The notes beneath the pieces were generated by a model. The model was not told where the DNA came from and did not search any database. It was given only the letters and a program-made list of their open reading frames with translations. The translations under genes and the position numbers were made by a program. Below are positions 1 through 16,320 of a DNA stretch of 64,000 bases, one piece after another. Location of the stretch: assembly GCA_021613535.1 (NCBI GenBank), contig CP075494.1, forward strand, positions 14,198,001-14,262,000. Direction: 5' to 3'. Each line of letters opens with the position of its first letter. Position 1 is the first letter of the stretch. This DNA comes from Adineta vaga (taxonomy: Eukaryota; Rotifera).

Positions 1-898
1 GGGCGTCAGCAAGATAAAAGATTGTGTCTAGATTTAATTTACGTAATTTTCATGGAAATGTTGCAAGAATTTTCGATTCTTTCCTATATGTTTTATAATA
101 ATCATGTCTTTTTGTCCATATACATAATTGTATTGATTTCTTTAATATTAACTAGTTTTAATTATCTTGAAAATATCTGAAACTAAGTTCACATAATCCA
201 GTTTTAAGCAAATATAGTAAATAGCATCAGATTGAAAGAACATGTAGTTTGTCGAATACATTTCATTTCAAACAGATGAACTCGAATGACTAGTGAAAAC
301 AGTAACAAGAACTTAGTTTATCCATTCAGAATAAAGAAATGCATCGATTGAAAGATCACTTAAAGAATAGTTCACTATCTTAAGGCTATATAGTAAAGTG
401 CTCTTTATAATAAGCTCTCTTATTTTCTATAGAACAGTTGCAATTCTGATTAACAATGTATCATTCTAGTTCTATCGATCATTTCTAATGTCAATTTTCT
501 CATTACTTACTTCTTATATAACAAGAGCGTGGATGAGAAAATATATACATATGATAGAATGATGGAAATAAAACAGTATCTTCATTTGTAATAGATGTCG
601 TTGTTTATTTAAAAATCAGAATTATGAAAATCTTTTCGTTAAAAAATTTAAAAAACCAAAAAATTCTAATTCGTTGAAGAATTTCTTTTTTACTTCTGAT
701 TAGTTTGTCCAATAATTTACTTATTGAACAAAATCAATTGATTTTCTTCTCTTGTCTGTTACATTCGATGAGTCATAGAAATCAAACAGTTGAATGAAAC
801 CTTTTACCATCTATTTCTAAACATTTTTTTTTCTCTCAACAAATCATTATATATATATTTTAGAAAATGAGCCATTTTCAACGAATATTAATTCTAAA
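1..898. other. Upstream flank of USP7, no supported gene
   Basis: No gene can be supported here. From base 1 to a TGA at about 178-180 the first forward frame is open for 59 codons and ends in a hydrophobic stretch. It could be the last exon of a gene cut by the window edge, but it has no recognisable domain and may be chance. The rest is AT-rich with many stops in all frames. Just before the USP7 start there is a TATA-like run and a pyrimidine-poor AG (about 862) that could be a 5' UTR splice acceptor. Confidence 0.4.
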
Positions 899-6025
<5,127 letters not shown>

Positions 6026-6472
6026 TCGAATGTGATTCTTTCTCATTGTTCGTTTGTTTTTAAGCACATGACTTCAAACTCTCTCTCTCTCTATCTATCT
6101 GTTTTGTTTTCTATTCATTGACAAAACTTCTTTCGTTTGTTTTTTTCTTCTTCTTCTCTCTCCTCTATTTATAAATCAACAAATGTGCTCATTACTTCTG
6201 TTTTCTTTTTTCGCCTTTTGTGCATATCAATGTATAATCGTATATATATATAGAAGATACAAACTTAGGAAAAGATATGTTTTCTTTCTTCTTCTTAACA
6301 CATACATCAAGACTTTTTTCATTCTGTTTGATTTTGTGAGTTCTTTTGTCTCTCTATGTATATGTATGTGTATGTGTGTGGTTCGATCATATTTTGTTGT
6401 CTATATAAAACATAATCAAAGAACAATTCTCTTGATAATAGAAGATAGAAAATGAAAATCTTTTGTTCACTG
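6026..6472. other. Convergent intergenic, 3' UTRs
   Basis: Two genes end tail to tail here. The stretch holds short CT-rich and TCTA repeats (about 6078-6100) and TA/GT runs (about 6240-6380). No coding region or RNA gene is visible. Confidence 0.6.
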
Positions 6473-7779
6473 TCATTTGATTGGAAGCGAAGGTTGAGAT
6501 GATTTCGACCATGGTTTATTTGTATCAAGAATATGAGCCATGTACAATAAAGCATCTGGTCGATCACTATAGGGTTCATCGAGATTTGTTGGTATTTGTT
6601 GATTATCTGTTGACTCATTATCTGTGTATTCAATTTCATCAAGACCCAATAAGAAATGAACATGATTTTTCGCCGGAGTTAAACGAAGGAATGGTTCATT
6701 TTCATCTGAACTATGACAAGATGGTGTTGATGGTTGTGTAAGAATAATTGCCGGAGATGAAATGATTCTTTTCTTTAATTTATTCCCATCATGATGTTGA
6801 TGTTCACTTGGTCCATCCATGGAAGAAAACGATTGTCGAACAAGACTAACTGATGAAAGTGTCGAACGAATTCGTTGAGTTTTATTAATTAAATGTTGAT
6901 GAACAATATGTGCAAGACGACGTTTTTTCATGGAAAATAATCCTTGTAAAACAATGAGCATACCAATAATAACAGAATATTGCGTTAAAACAAACAAAAG
7001 ACCATGAACAGAATGTTTTAAATGATCATGCATAATATCTTGACAGATAAACAAATCAGGCATTTGTGTGGAAACATTTACTTGATAATAATATATACAA
7101 ACGGAATATTTTTCTTTTGGATTTAAACGTTTTAAAAGTAGAGAGTTGGAGAAATGATCAGGAACTTTAAATGATGCTCGTTTTAGGGATAATTGTTCCA
7201 TGTTTAAGACTTTTTCAAGTTTAGTTTTAAATTGTCGAATAGTAAAACGATAATATTTCAAGAAATGTATCGACTGATTGAATCGTAATGGAATGGAAAT
7301 CATATTGGGATAAATATTAATTTTCTTTGGATCTTCTTTATTTGATAATTTGATATCGTTTGAAATATTACTCATAGAAAATAGAGAAAATGTTATTTGT
7401 ACGGTTTCTTTACTACTAAATGTCCATGTCGCTTCATATTGTGGACCAGAGTGAAATATTTCCAGAGTACTATCTGATTTGTTGGCTATTTGTTCAGAAT
7501 ATTCATTATCAAATACATTCTCTGGTGGATTAACATCAGTTGATTTGCTTAAAGTTGACAGTGATATCGATGAATTCTTATTGAAAATTTCAATAAATGA
7601 AGAATTACTATTAAGAATCTAAATAATCAAACATATCACTGTTATATTTGTTTTCGTTTTTTTTTCTCGGAAATTACTTGTTCAATGGTTGTATTAGGGA
7701 TAGTTTTATTATAAACATCACTGATTGAAATAAACAGAAGAAGAAGAAGTAGAAATATAACTTGTTTTAAAGCTATCAT
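6473..7779 (-). CDS. Unrecognised type I single-pass membrane protein, 415 aa
   Basis: I do not recognise the family. Two exons (7678-7779 and 6473-7618) join in frame across a 59-nt intron to give 415 residues. The short first exon encodes a classic signal peptide: a basic residue, then a leucine-rich core. The ectodomain carries many N-X-S/T sites and a few cysteines. A single hydrophobic helix at about residues 245-270 (VHGLLFVLTQYSVIIGMLIV) is followed by a basic KKRR stop-transfer stretch, then a cytoplasmic tail of about 145 residues rich in Ser, Pro and acidic residues. The part before the helix, with repeated Tyr and Cys, could be a diverged fibronectin-III-like module, but that is a guess. 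The gene is divergent from the one starting at 8070. Confidence 0.7.
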
Positions 7780-8069
7780 CTTCACGCACTTTTCTTTTCA
7801 ATATGCAATTCGATGGATTGTACTTAACGAACAAACAAAGTAAATGCTCGTTCTCAAGAAAAGAAATACTTGATGTCAGAACATGCGCAATTTAATATGA
7901 AAACATTCTTTCTGAATACAAAGGAAGATAAAAATATCATATAGAACGAGTAAGACATTAGGAAGATATTCAATATCTGATTTTGTTTCGTTTGTAAGAC
8001 AGAACATCTATCATTAATCATCTACTATACGCGCCTGTTCTGAACATATTTTTATTCTTTTTCTTCAAT
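7780..8069. promoter_or_regulatory. Shared divergent promoter region
   Basis: These 290 bp separate the start codons of two divergent genes, so both promoters must lie here or reach into neighbouring genes. No specific box can be assigned with confidence. Confidence 0.4.
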
Positions 8070-9203
8070 ATGATGTTTAATTCTTCATCAATTCGAAGAG
8101 AAGACTTCATAAATCATTCGGAAGATAATTCAGTATGTAATTTGCAAACATTAGAACTTATTCGATCGGTTGTTGATGAATTGTATCAAATAAATAGTCA
8201 AGATAATTTTCAATTCAAACAAAAACGTGTTCGTTTTACTTTTGAACAACAAACAAAGGAATCGAAAGTTGACTGTGGTGTATCAACAAAAGATTTCGTT
8301 TCTCTACAATATGAATGTGCAACACAAACATCTGAAGAGTATCGCTCCTTACAAATTGATCTTCATCCATTGAGAAGTAACATTACATTATCAACAATAG
8401 AATCTTCATTAAAGTAAATAGAATCAACAAACAGATCATATTTTTGGCTGTTTGTTTTTCTGAGAATGAATAAGACGCATTTATCTTTAAATCATTTCTA
8501 ACATTCTTTCATGTAAACTATGAATCCATCAGTTAAACAGTACTAAAGGAACGTTGATGTTATCACGTGCTAGATATATACTGATACAAAATGTTTCCTT
8601 TTGATAATTTACAGTCCATCGATTAATCAATCTACAACGTTTTCAAATCAAGCATCTTATTCTTGTGAAAAGAATACAACTGTATCATCATCAAGTACAG
8701 TAAATCAATTAATCACACCATCGAAAGCAAAATTTTATGATATACGTGATAGTGAAACAACAGAAAGCAATTCTATGCTTTTCAATTCTCACGATAATCT
8801 TTCTACTTCAGCATCCAGATTGAATAAGGATGATTTTTCGATTAACTCGAATGAAAATATGTTGCATACTGATGTTAGATTTTGTACATGTACAAAACGA
8901 CTACGATCCGAAAATGATTTCTCTAATCAAGACAAACTACTGAACGAACTTCCTTTATCAAAACAATCTCTTCAATCTATGAAGAACGATGATCTGCTCT
9001 ATATTTATGATCTTATCTTTGCATTTCTAAGAAATACTTTTCAATTTGATCAAATTCTTGTCAATCGTTATCATCTATCAACGACACAAGCTAATCTATT
9101 CGTTAAAGTTATGGATCAATGGTGGAAAAAACATAAATTAGAATTTACTAATACATTCTTCAAATCACCTGGTATTGAGAAGGATTATTTCTATCGAAAA
9201 TGA
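8070..9203 (+). CDS. Hypothetical protein, 310 aa, with possible LC8-binding motif
   Basis: I do not recognise the family. Exons 8070-8413 and 8615-9203 join in frame over a 201-nt intron (GTAAAT..TTTACAG), giving 310 residues. The N-terminal third is charged. It contains two spaced motifs of similar shape, DCGVSTKD and ECATQTSE; the second includes a TQT core like those bound by dynein light chain LC8. The middle is Ser/Thr/Asn-rich and probably disordered. The C-terminal 75 residues are predicted helical with aromatic residues (about FQFDQILVNRYHLS to MDQWWKKHK) and look like a small folded domain. No signal peptide or membrane helix is seen. Confidence 0.65.
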
Positions 9204-9550
9204 CAAGGATACTGTTAGTTTTAGCAGTCTATTCAAACATAGGAGTCTTTGATCAGATTTGTGACAATGAAAGTATCATCATTTGTAAAGAAGATATGTT
9301 GTATCATTAGTGTTTCAGAAATAAACAAAACATTTAATCTAATTTCTACTATGAAATCGAAAATGTAAGAGTAGTTTATTCTCCTATAATCTCAACCATA
9401 AATCAGTTTAGTGTTGAAAGCAAATCAGATGATGAAACTACTTCTTTGAAAATATTGAACAATCTGTTTAAAAAAAAAGCAATATTTATATTTTTGTTTA
9501 GTGTATATTTTTTTTCACATAAATTTGCACTTAAACAAAACTTTACACTA
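9204..9550. other. Convergent intergenic, 3' UTRs
   Basis: Tail-to-tail spacer between the hypothetical gene and TFIIE alpha. It contains AATAAA-like signals and A/T runs. Nothing else is visible. Confidence 0.6.
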
Positions 9551-11084
9551 TTATTGTGAATCAGCCATTTTTGTTATTTGATTAGGTGTTGGTGGACTTA
9601 AAGAATCTTCCATTGTTGTTAATGTTAAAGTTTTATTACGGCGTGATTCATGTATAAGTAACATTTGTTTAATATCATTAAGACTGATTGATTTGGTGAA
9701 TTTTTGATTCGATAATTGACGTGAAAAATGTGAAGAATTTCCAGTTGGATTTGTTGAGGCTTTATTCAGTCGATGTTCTTCATCTTGATCGACATGGACG
9801 GTAGAACGAACAAACCAATGTGGTATTGGTTTAGGTTCATATGGAACTTTTTTACTTGCTAATTTCATTTTCGTTGTTAATGGTTGAGCAGCTACTTCGG
9901 CAGTTGATTGAACTGGTTTGTTCGACTTTTTACCTGGTTTACCTGGACCACGTGATGATCCTACTAATGAATCTGTATTACTTGTTTCATCAATATCCAT
10001 GGATGAATAATGATCATCATCGTCATTTTCAATAAGAATTTGAATATCATGATTAATTGTTGTTGCTCGATCAAATACATTTGATGCATGAGAACGATGT
10101 GTATTCGTCAAATCTTTATTCGTCGTATGAGCATTGGATGAAGATAAATTGTTTACTAGACAAACGTCAAAAGAAGAAAAAACTTATAGATAACACACGA
10201 GAAGAACTACCGTTCTGTTGAAAGAAATCTTGATCAGATGTATTATTCAATTGTTGATCACGTCTCATAATTTCATCGATTTTTTCGAGAATATCAAAAA
10301 TTGGTTTCATTTGTTCATTAAATAAACTTCGACTAACTGTTTGTCGAGTTGTTGCTGTTGTTTCTTTTGTTTCAGCTTCTTCATGAACTACACCACCACA
10401 TATTAAACAAAGAAGTAAATCCTGTGTCATATCATATAATTTACCAAAATCTAATTCTGTATATTCTTTCGAGCATTGTTCACATTTATAATTTGACGGT
10501 TTATATGTTTGTTGTCGTTCAAGATTTTCCACATGCATTTGCATATGAATCAAACGATAACGAACAACATTGATAAATGCTGTCGTATCAATCTTATAAT
10601 AATATTGATCTTGTTTACGTTGACCTGTTGCACCTTCGTTCGATTCAAGACGATGATCTTCAATAATAAATTTATCACGTTTAAATTCTTGAATATATAA
10701 TCGAACTGTTTTCGCATCTAAACATAAACGATCAGCTAAATCTTGTTGTTTGATTCGTTCATGATGATAAATATATTCAATGACAAGGGATTTGGGTACT
10801 TCATAAAATGTTCGCATTATACAACGAATTAGAGTTTTCAATATCGCTCGAGGATCATTTATATCATAAGATGGAAGAGATATTTCATTTGATGAAGTTA
10901 CAGTTGATGATGATGATGCTGCTGCTACTGCTGCTGTTGAAGTTGTTATTGCTGGAGGAGGATTTGTTTGTGCATTGGATCTTGTTGGTTGAGAAACAGA
11001 AGGAGTAAGATTTGTAAATGAACCACCACCAGATGCGATCGACGACATGTCGTTTTTGATTGTAGTCAAATCGGCAAAGACCAT
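9551..11084 (-). CDS. GTF2E1: General transcription factor IIE subunit 1 (TFIIE alpha)
   Basis: The large subunit of TFIIE, which recruits and regulates TFIIH at RNA polymerase II promoters. Exons 10211-11084 and 9551-10155 join in frame (intron 10156-10210) to give 492 residues. After a Ser/Thr/Ala-rich N-terminus comes the winged-helix domain (AILKTLIRCIMRTFYEVP through DKFIIEDHRLES), then the zinc ribbon with paired cysteines, CEQC and CLIC. Later blocks match the family's conserved C-terminal features: KPIPHWFVRSTV corresponds to the conserved P-I-W-x-x-x-S-T-V box, and IKQMLLIHES to the ALLIHE box. An acidic DDDDH..MDIDE patch lies between. The first ATG is at 11084; a second in-frame ATG (MSSIASGG) at 11048 is an alternative start. 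The gene is divergent from ataxin-2. Confidence 0.93.
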
Positions 11085-12026
11085 AATCAACAAAAGAGAA
11101 ACTTAGAAGAATCTAAAGATAAAGAGAAGATACATCTCTATTTTAAGATTCAATCATTGAAATATATTTTCTCTCTCAATCATGCTTTATATAGATCGAC
11201 TTTGTATTTAAATCTTCACTAAACATGCCTCATCTTCTAAAAGTCATCTTTCGTGAGTTACTCAATCTAAAAACAACACGAATAATTCGATGCTGTCATT
11301 TTTACTTTACTTATTAAACATGCAATAAAACAAATGTCTCAGTATCAAACTAACCAAATGACTTCTTCCAATAAAATAAACCAACAAATTGCTTATATAA
11401 ATGTTTTGAAATCTAAAATATAAAAAACAAAATCTCAATTAGAATTATTCCCTGTCAGTCATTCAAAAAAAAATGACATCGTACCAAGTAGAAAAAAGAC
11501 ATTTATTTTAACATGCACAAACTTGTATATATACCCATCGATCGATGATAGATCACACTACTATCAAAGGATTAACGAGCATTGAATGTGGCGATGGAAA
11601 AAAAGCTTTTGTCCGAGAAATTTCATTTCATTTTTTGTAAAACAATGTACTTGATATGAAAAGAATCTTTTTTTTGAATAAGTATTTCAAGAATGTTTTT
11701 TTTCCTTGTCGCTACAATCGATTTCATGAACAAATCGATGGATAAAGATGATTTGTCTTTTCTCTCTATTATCATCTCTTTCAATACAATGTCATTATCA
11801 AAAAGAAATCCTTTTTCCATGGATAAAACTGAGGCCATAAAATGATCGACTTTATTTTGATTTTTTTAAAATTTTTTAGAATTTATTCAAATCATCATTA
11901 ATTGTCGTGTGAGTGTGTGTTACGTGTAACGTCGAACTTTAGTGAAACGAATTCTTATTTCTTCTGTTGGTGTATATCTTCGGTGATCAGTTCAGATTTC
12001 ATTTTTCTTGTTTTAATCTATTCATC
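11085..12026. promoter_or_regulatory. Divergent promoter region between TFIIE alpha and ataxin-2
   Basis: About 940 bp between two divergent start codons. It is AT-rich with no convincing gene; a 71-codon reverse frame at 11623-11838 has no domain. Both promoters and the 5' UTRs should lie here. No specific binding site is claimed. Confidence 0.4.
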
Positions 12027-15000
12027 ATGGCATCAACACGAAATGCTTCGCGAACAACAACAAATAGTAAAACAGCAGCTTTAAATCCTCATCATACGAA
12101 TGGTTCAACAACTTCTTATGATATAAATGAATCAACAACAAATATGAATTATCCGGCAGGCAATAATTCCGAGTAAAGATTTTTGCTAAGAAAAAAAAAG
12201 AAGAAGAAAACTGATTGTATTTAGATATGATCCAAATCTACAGCGATCGTCTCTGATGAGAAATGTTTCGCAAGTATGTTTTTTTCATTACTTTGTTCTC
12301 ATCGATTTGTAATGTCTTTTAGTATGATGGCATTTATCGAAATGCTCGGTTTATTCATGCAATAAGTAGTGGATTAGTGGTAAGTTATAGAAGAGATCAA
12401 CATATATCTACGTTTAATAATGGAAAATCTTGATTTCAATGATTGATTCTTTCGTTTTGTCTAGGGTCAACAAGTTGTTATTCAAACAAGTGATCATGAA
12501 CGTTTTCATGGTGTATTTGAAACACTTTCACCTAATGCTGATATTGTTTTAACTGTTTCACATCGATTAGATAATAATAATAATGATATAATAACGTCAT
12601 CAACATTACCAATTGATCTTGTTGATACAATTGATAGTTCATCACAAACATTTGAACTACATAAACGAATTATTAAAGCATCAAATATTGTGGAAATTAT
12701 TGCTATTGATATTGATCTATCCGGTAGTGCTAAATGTATGTTGAGTAGTGGATTTTGATGTTTAAGAAGCAAAGAAAACATTTGTTGTTGTTATTTTCTA
12801 GGTTCTTTGGAAGAAAATTCGAAAGTTAATCTTCATGAAAACGATCGTTTCAGTCGAATGGAACATTTTTATGGTTCAGATGATATTGATCCGGAAACAT
12901 TAGAGGATCTCGAACTTGGAGATGATGGAAAAGTACGTCACATTAGTTCGACATTGATATTTATCAAAGAATTTCTTTTGATGTGTCTTCTAGGCTGGTT
13001 TTGATCCGGAAGATATGTTTCATACAAATCGAGAAAAATTCAATACAAAAACTGATTTTGATGAAAGCAAATATACGTATGTAGATTTAATTTATTCTTT
13101 TCTTTTTTTTTCTCTATGTATATGTACATTTCATCCAATATAGGAATATTCCAATTCGTCAAATGTCTGCAGCTGAATCATTAGAAATTGAAAAGAAAGC
13201 TCTAGAGATAGAAAGAGGTATTCGAACGGAAGATGTTGACGAAGATGATGCTGGTAAATAAAAATTTGCGTTTGTTTTTTTTTGTAGAAATTTATCTTAT
13301 GTATATATCATTATTTTGTTAGGCGTCAAACGTCCAACTGAACCTCATAATTTTGATGATGGTAATAGTAATACTAAATCGAATCGTGGAAATCGAAACG
13401 ATTTTGCTCATGATAATGAATATAACTCTTCCAAGTAAGTCCTTTCCATTTCAAGAGTAATCTTTTCACTTAATATTGTTACAATTAGACGGGAAAATTG
13501 GCGTGAACAACGTTCAACTGGTGGTCAGAATAATAATCGTCGTGGTGGAGGTGGTGGTGGTGGAAACAATTCCAAACAAAATCAATATTCATCAAATAAT
13601 AATAATCGTCAACAATATAATACACGTATTGCACGTAATAATCGTTACCCAGATAATCGTTCATCGCATGAAGGACGTGATTTACCAATGCATCCTCCAA
13701 ATGATGAATCAAATCGTAATCCACGAGTAAACAGTGGCAATTTTTCACAAGATCAACCATCTGGTCCATCAAGTCCATCGACAACGATTCCCGCTCGAAC
13801 GATCTATCCTAGTGGACATCGATCAACTGGAAATCGAAATTCACCAGCACCATATACCGGTAGCTCATCATCGCGTAATAATTCCATTTCAACAGTATCT
13901 CCACCAGCAAATCAACAAACAGGAAACAATAAATTAGCTAAAAAACCATCGCTCAGTAAGAATAAAAGTTAATGATTTATTTTGATAGAAGTACTGATTT
14001 TCTTTTTTAAATTTAAGATGAACAACAATCAATTAATGATGAATCTGATCAACCAAAACAACAACAACGTTCATCTAACAATCAATCAAATCCTTCAACA
14101 TTAAATCGTCCATCTCAATTACAATCAAGACAACAAGTGTCTTCCATTACTGCATCGTCTAATCTTGCAAATCAAGACGATCATTCATCTAGTCATGATC
14201 CAAGTAACGCAAATCAATCACAAACAAGTGGAAAAACGTATAATGATTTGTTCATCAAAGAGAAAAATCTTTTTCATTAAATTTTTACTATTTCTAGAAC
14301 ACCAAATTCAATGAAATTAAATATTAGTTTAAATCCTGATGCAGATGAATTTGTTCCAGTATTTCCAGTAAAATTCGCTGTTTCTTTATTCTCTCAAAAT
14401 AATTATTTGTTCTGCTTTTTTCTAGCGAGAAACGAATTCTCGACCTGAATCACGTGATGCATCCACAGCTGGTCCCATACCAATGAATGCTTTTGTTTCA
14501 CATCCTCATCCTCAAGCCTTACATATGATACAACAGCAGCAGCAACAACAGCAGCAACAACAACAACAACAACAACAATCTACACCACCAATTATTGCTG
14601 CTACTCATCCACAAAATGCTGCAGCTTTATATCAACAATATTACCAAACATCCTTCGCTGGAATGCCACAATTTATCAATGCTGGACCACAACAAATGAC
14701 TGTTGGAGTGATGGGTGCGCCAATGGTACCATCACAACCACTTGTTGGAACAGGGCCAAATACAAATAGCTCAAATAATGGAAGCTCAAGCGGAATGACC
14801 ACACCCAATAGTTCTATTAGTGCTGGTCCTACATATAAAATAAATAATACTAATCAAGCACCTAGTGGAGACAATAGTAATAATGGAGGCAATAATGTCG
14901 CTCCAAAAAAAGCTGTTGTATCAGTTCAACGTTCAGAACAGTCCAATATTCCTCAGCCGCAACCGCAACAACAACAACATATGCCTGGTGCACCACAAAT

Positions 15001-15934
15001 GATTTTTCCCGGTGCACCTCTTCGTTATTATTCACCTGATTATCTTACACAACGTATGTTATGTCATCTAATGTCTACTTTTAATTTATTTTCTTTTTCT
15101 TATTAAATAGAAACGACACCTCAATCGATGCAATTTCAACAAATTCCACTCTATTATCAAATGAACTCTGCAGGTCTTATTCAAGCAACAACAGCCAGTG
15201 GTCAACCTCAAAATATTATGCTTTCATCTGCTGGCTCTTCAGCAGGAGCATCTTCTACTGGTTTACATCCACTTCATTATGCAAATCTTTATGCAGGTAA
15301 ATCGAAAAACAATAATTTATTGATATTTTCTTGTTTTTCTCTTGAAGATCCACGCATGTACGGTATATATCCATCAGCAGCTGTTAATCCAGCAAATATT
15401 AATCCCAATTGGCAATTAGCTCGATCACCTCCTCAACAACAACAACAACAACCAACCGACCAACAGTCACAACAGCAACAACAACAACAACGTGGCTATG
15501 GCAATGGACAGAATGTAGCATCTCAACAAAGCTCATCAACCAGTACTGCTAACGTTAATAGTCGATCAGCTTCGACATCTGGTCCTTCAGGTCAAACTAA
15601 TGTTGGTCCTCAAGTTACATCTCAATATACATTAAATGGAGCAGTACCTACTGCTTATGCTTATGGTGTTCCTACCGGTTGGATTCCTGGTCCACACCAA
15701 GTTGCATCATCTCAAGGAAATATGCCTCAACAAATGAATCCTGCATTTAATGTTATATTTGATCAATCACAACAAGGAGCAGCTCAACTACCTACCTATG
15801 TGCATTCAAATTCCTATGAAGCTCCTGCTTACTATCATCAACAATCCCAACAACAACAACAACAACATCAACAGCAGCAACCATCATCTCAACAAAATCT
15901 AGATCAAGTATCACAAGTCAATTATAACCGTTAA
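12027..15934 (+). CDS. ATXN2: Ataxin-2 homologue
   Basis: An RNA-binding cytoplasmic protein that works with poly(A)-binding protein in stress granules, translation and mRNA stability. In order: a short N-terminus (MASTRNASR); a diverged Lsm domain spread over small exons (YDGIYRNARFIHAISSGLV, GQQVVIQTSDHERFHGVF); an LsmAD region beginning FDPEDMFHTNREKFNT; an Arg/Gly/Asn-rich stretch with a Gly run; a PAM2 motif, LNPDADEFVPVFP (about 14333-14370), that should bind the PABP MLLE domain; and a long Gln/Ser/Pro-rich C-terminus. The glutamine tract lies after PAM2, not near the N-terminus as in human. Introns are about 50-70 nt. Some intron calls in the low-complexity half, such as near 15300, are uncertain. 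Confidence 0.92.
14531..14578 (+). repeat. CAA/CAG repeat encoding 16 glutamines
   Basis: Sixteen consecutive glutamine codons inside ataxin-2. CAG is interrupted by CAA; the last eight codons are all CAA. Shorter Gln runs occur near 14970, 15430, 15470 and 15840. Confidence 0.95.
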
Positions 15935-16320
15935 AATATTTACCCCTTTTTTTCTCTCTCTATTTACATATGTATGAGCGTGTCTTTATTCTCTCATTTA
16001 TCAAGTGATATCATATCAATATAAACATCATATTTCCTACTATTATTCTACTTGACGTTAGTCTCTCCATTTCTTTTATCTACATTTTCTTCAAAGGTTC
16101 TTTCTTTTTTTTCATAACTATGTTTCATTTCAGTTACCGTTTCTTTTCACTTTTGACTTTGACAACACTACCAACATGCAAAGTTAAGTTTAAGTTAATA
16201 ACTATTGACAAAAAGTAGCAAACTTTAATAAATTCTTGCTCCTTTTCAACGGATTTTTAAACACAAATTAAAATGAATTTTATTCAAATAAGAAGAGAAA
16301 TTATATTACTGATAAAATAA
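15935..16320. other. Convergent intergenic, 3' UTRs
   Basis: Spacer between the convergent ends of ataxin-2 and hexokinase. It is T-rich with AATAAA-like signals. No coding potential is visible. Confidence 0.6.

Noticed and set aside
1-180. Open forward frame at the left edge
   Set aside because: 59 codons with a hydrophobic end could be a terminal exon, but there is no domain, acceptor site or neighbour to support a call.
13485-13784. His/Asp-rich reverse frame of 99 codons
   Set aside because: It is the antisense shadow of the low-complexity Gly/Asn/Arg region of ataxin-2 and has no independent start context or domain.
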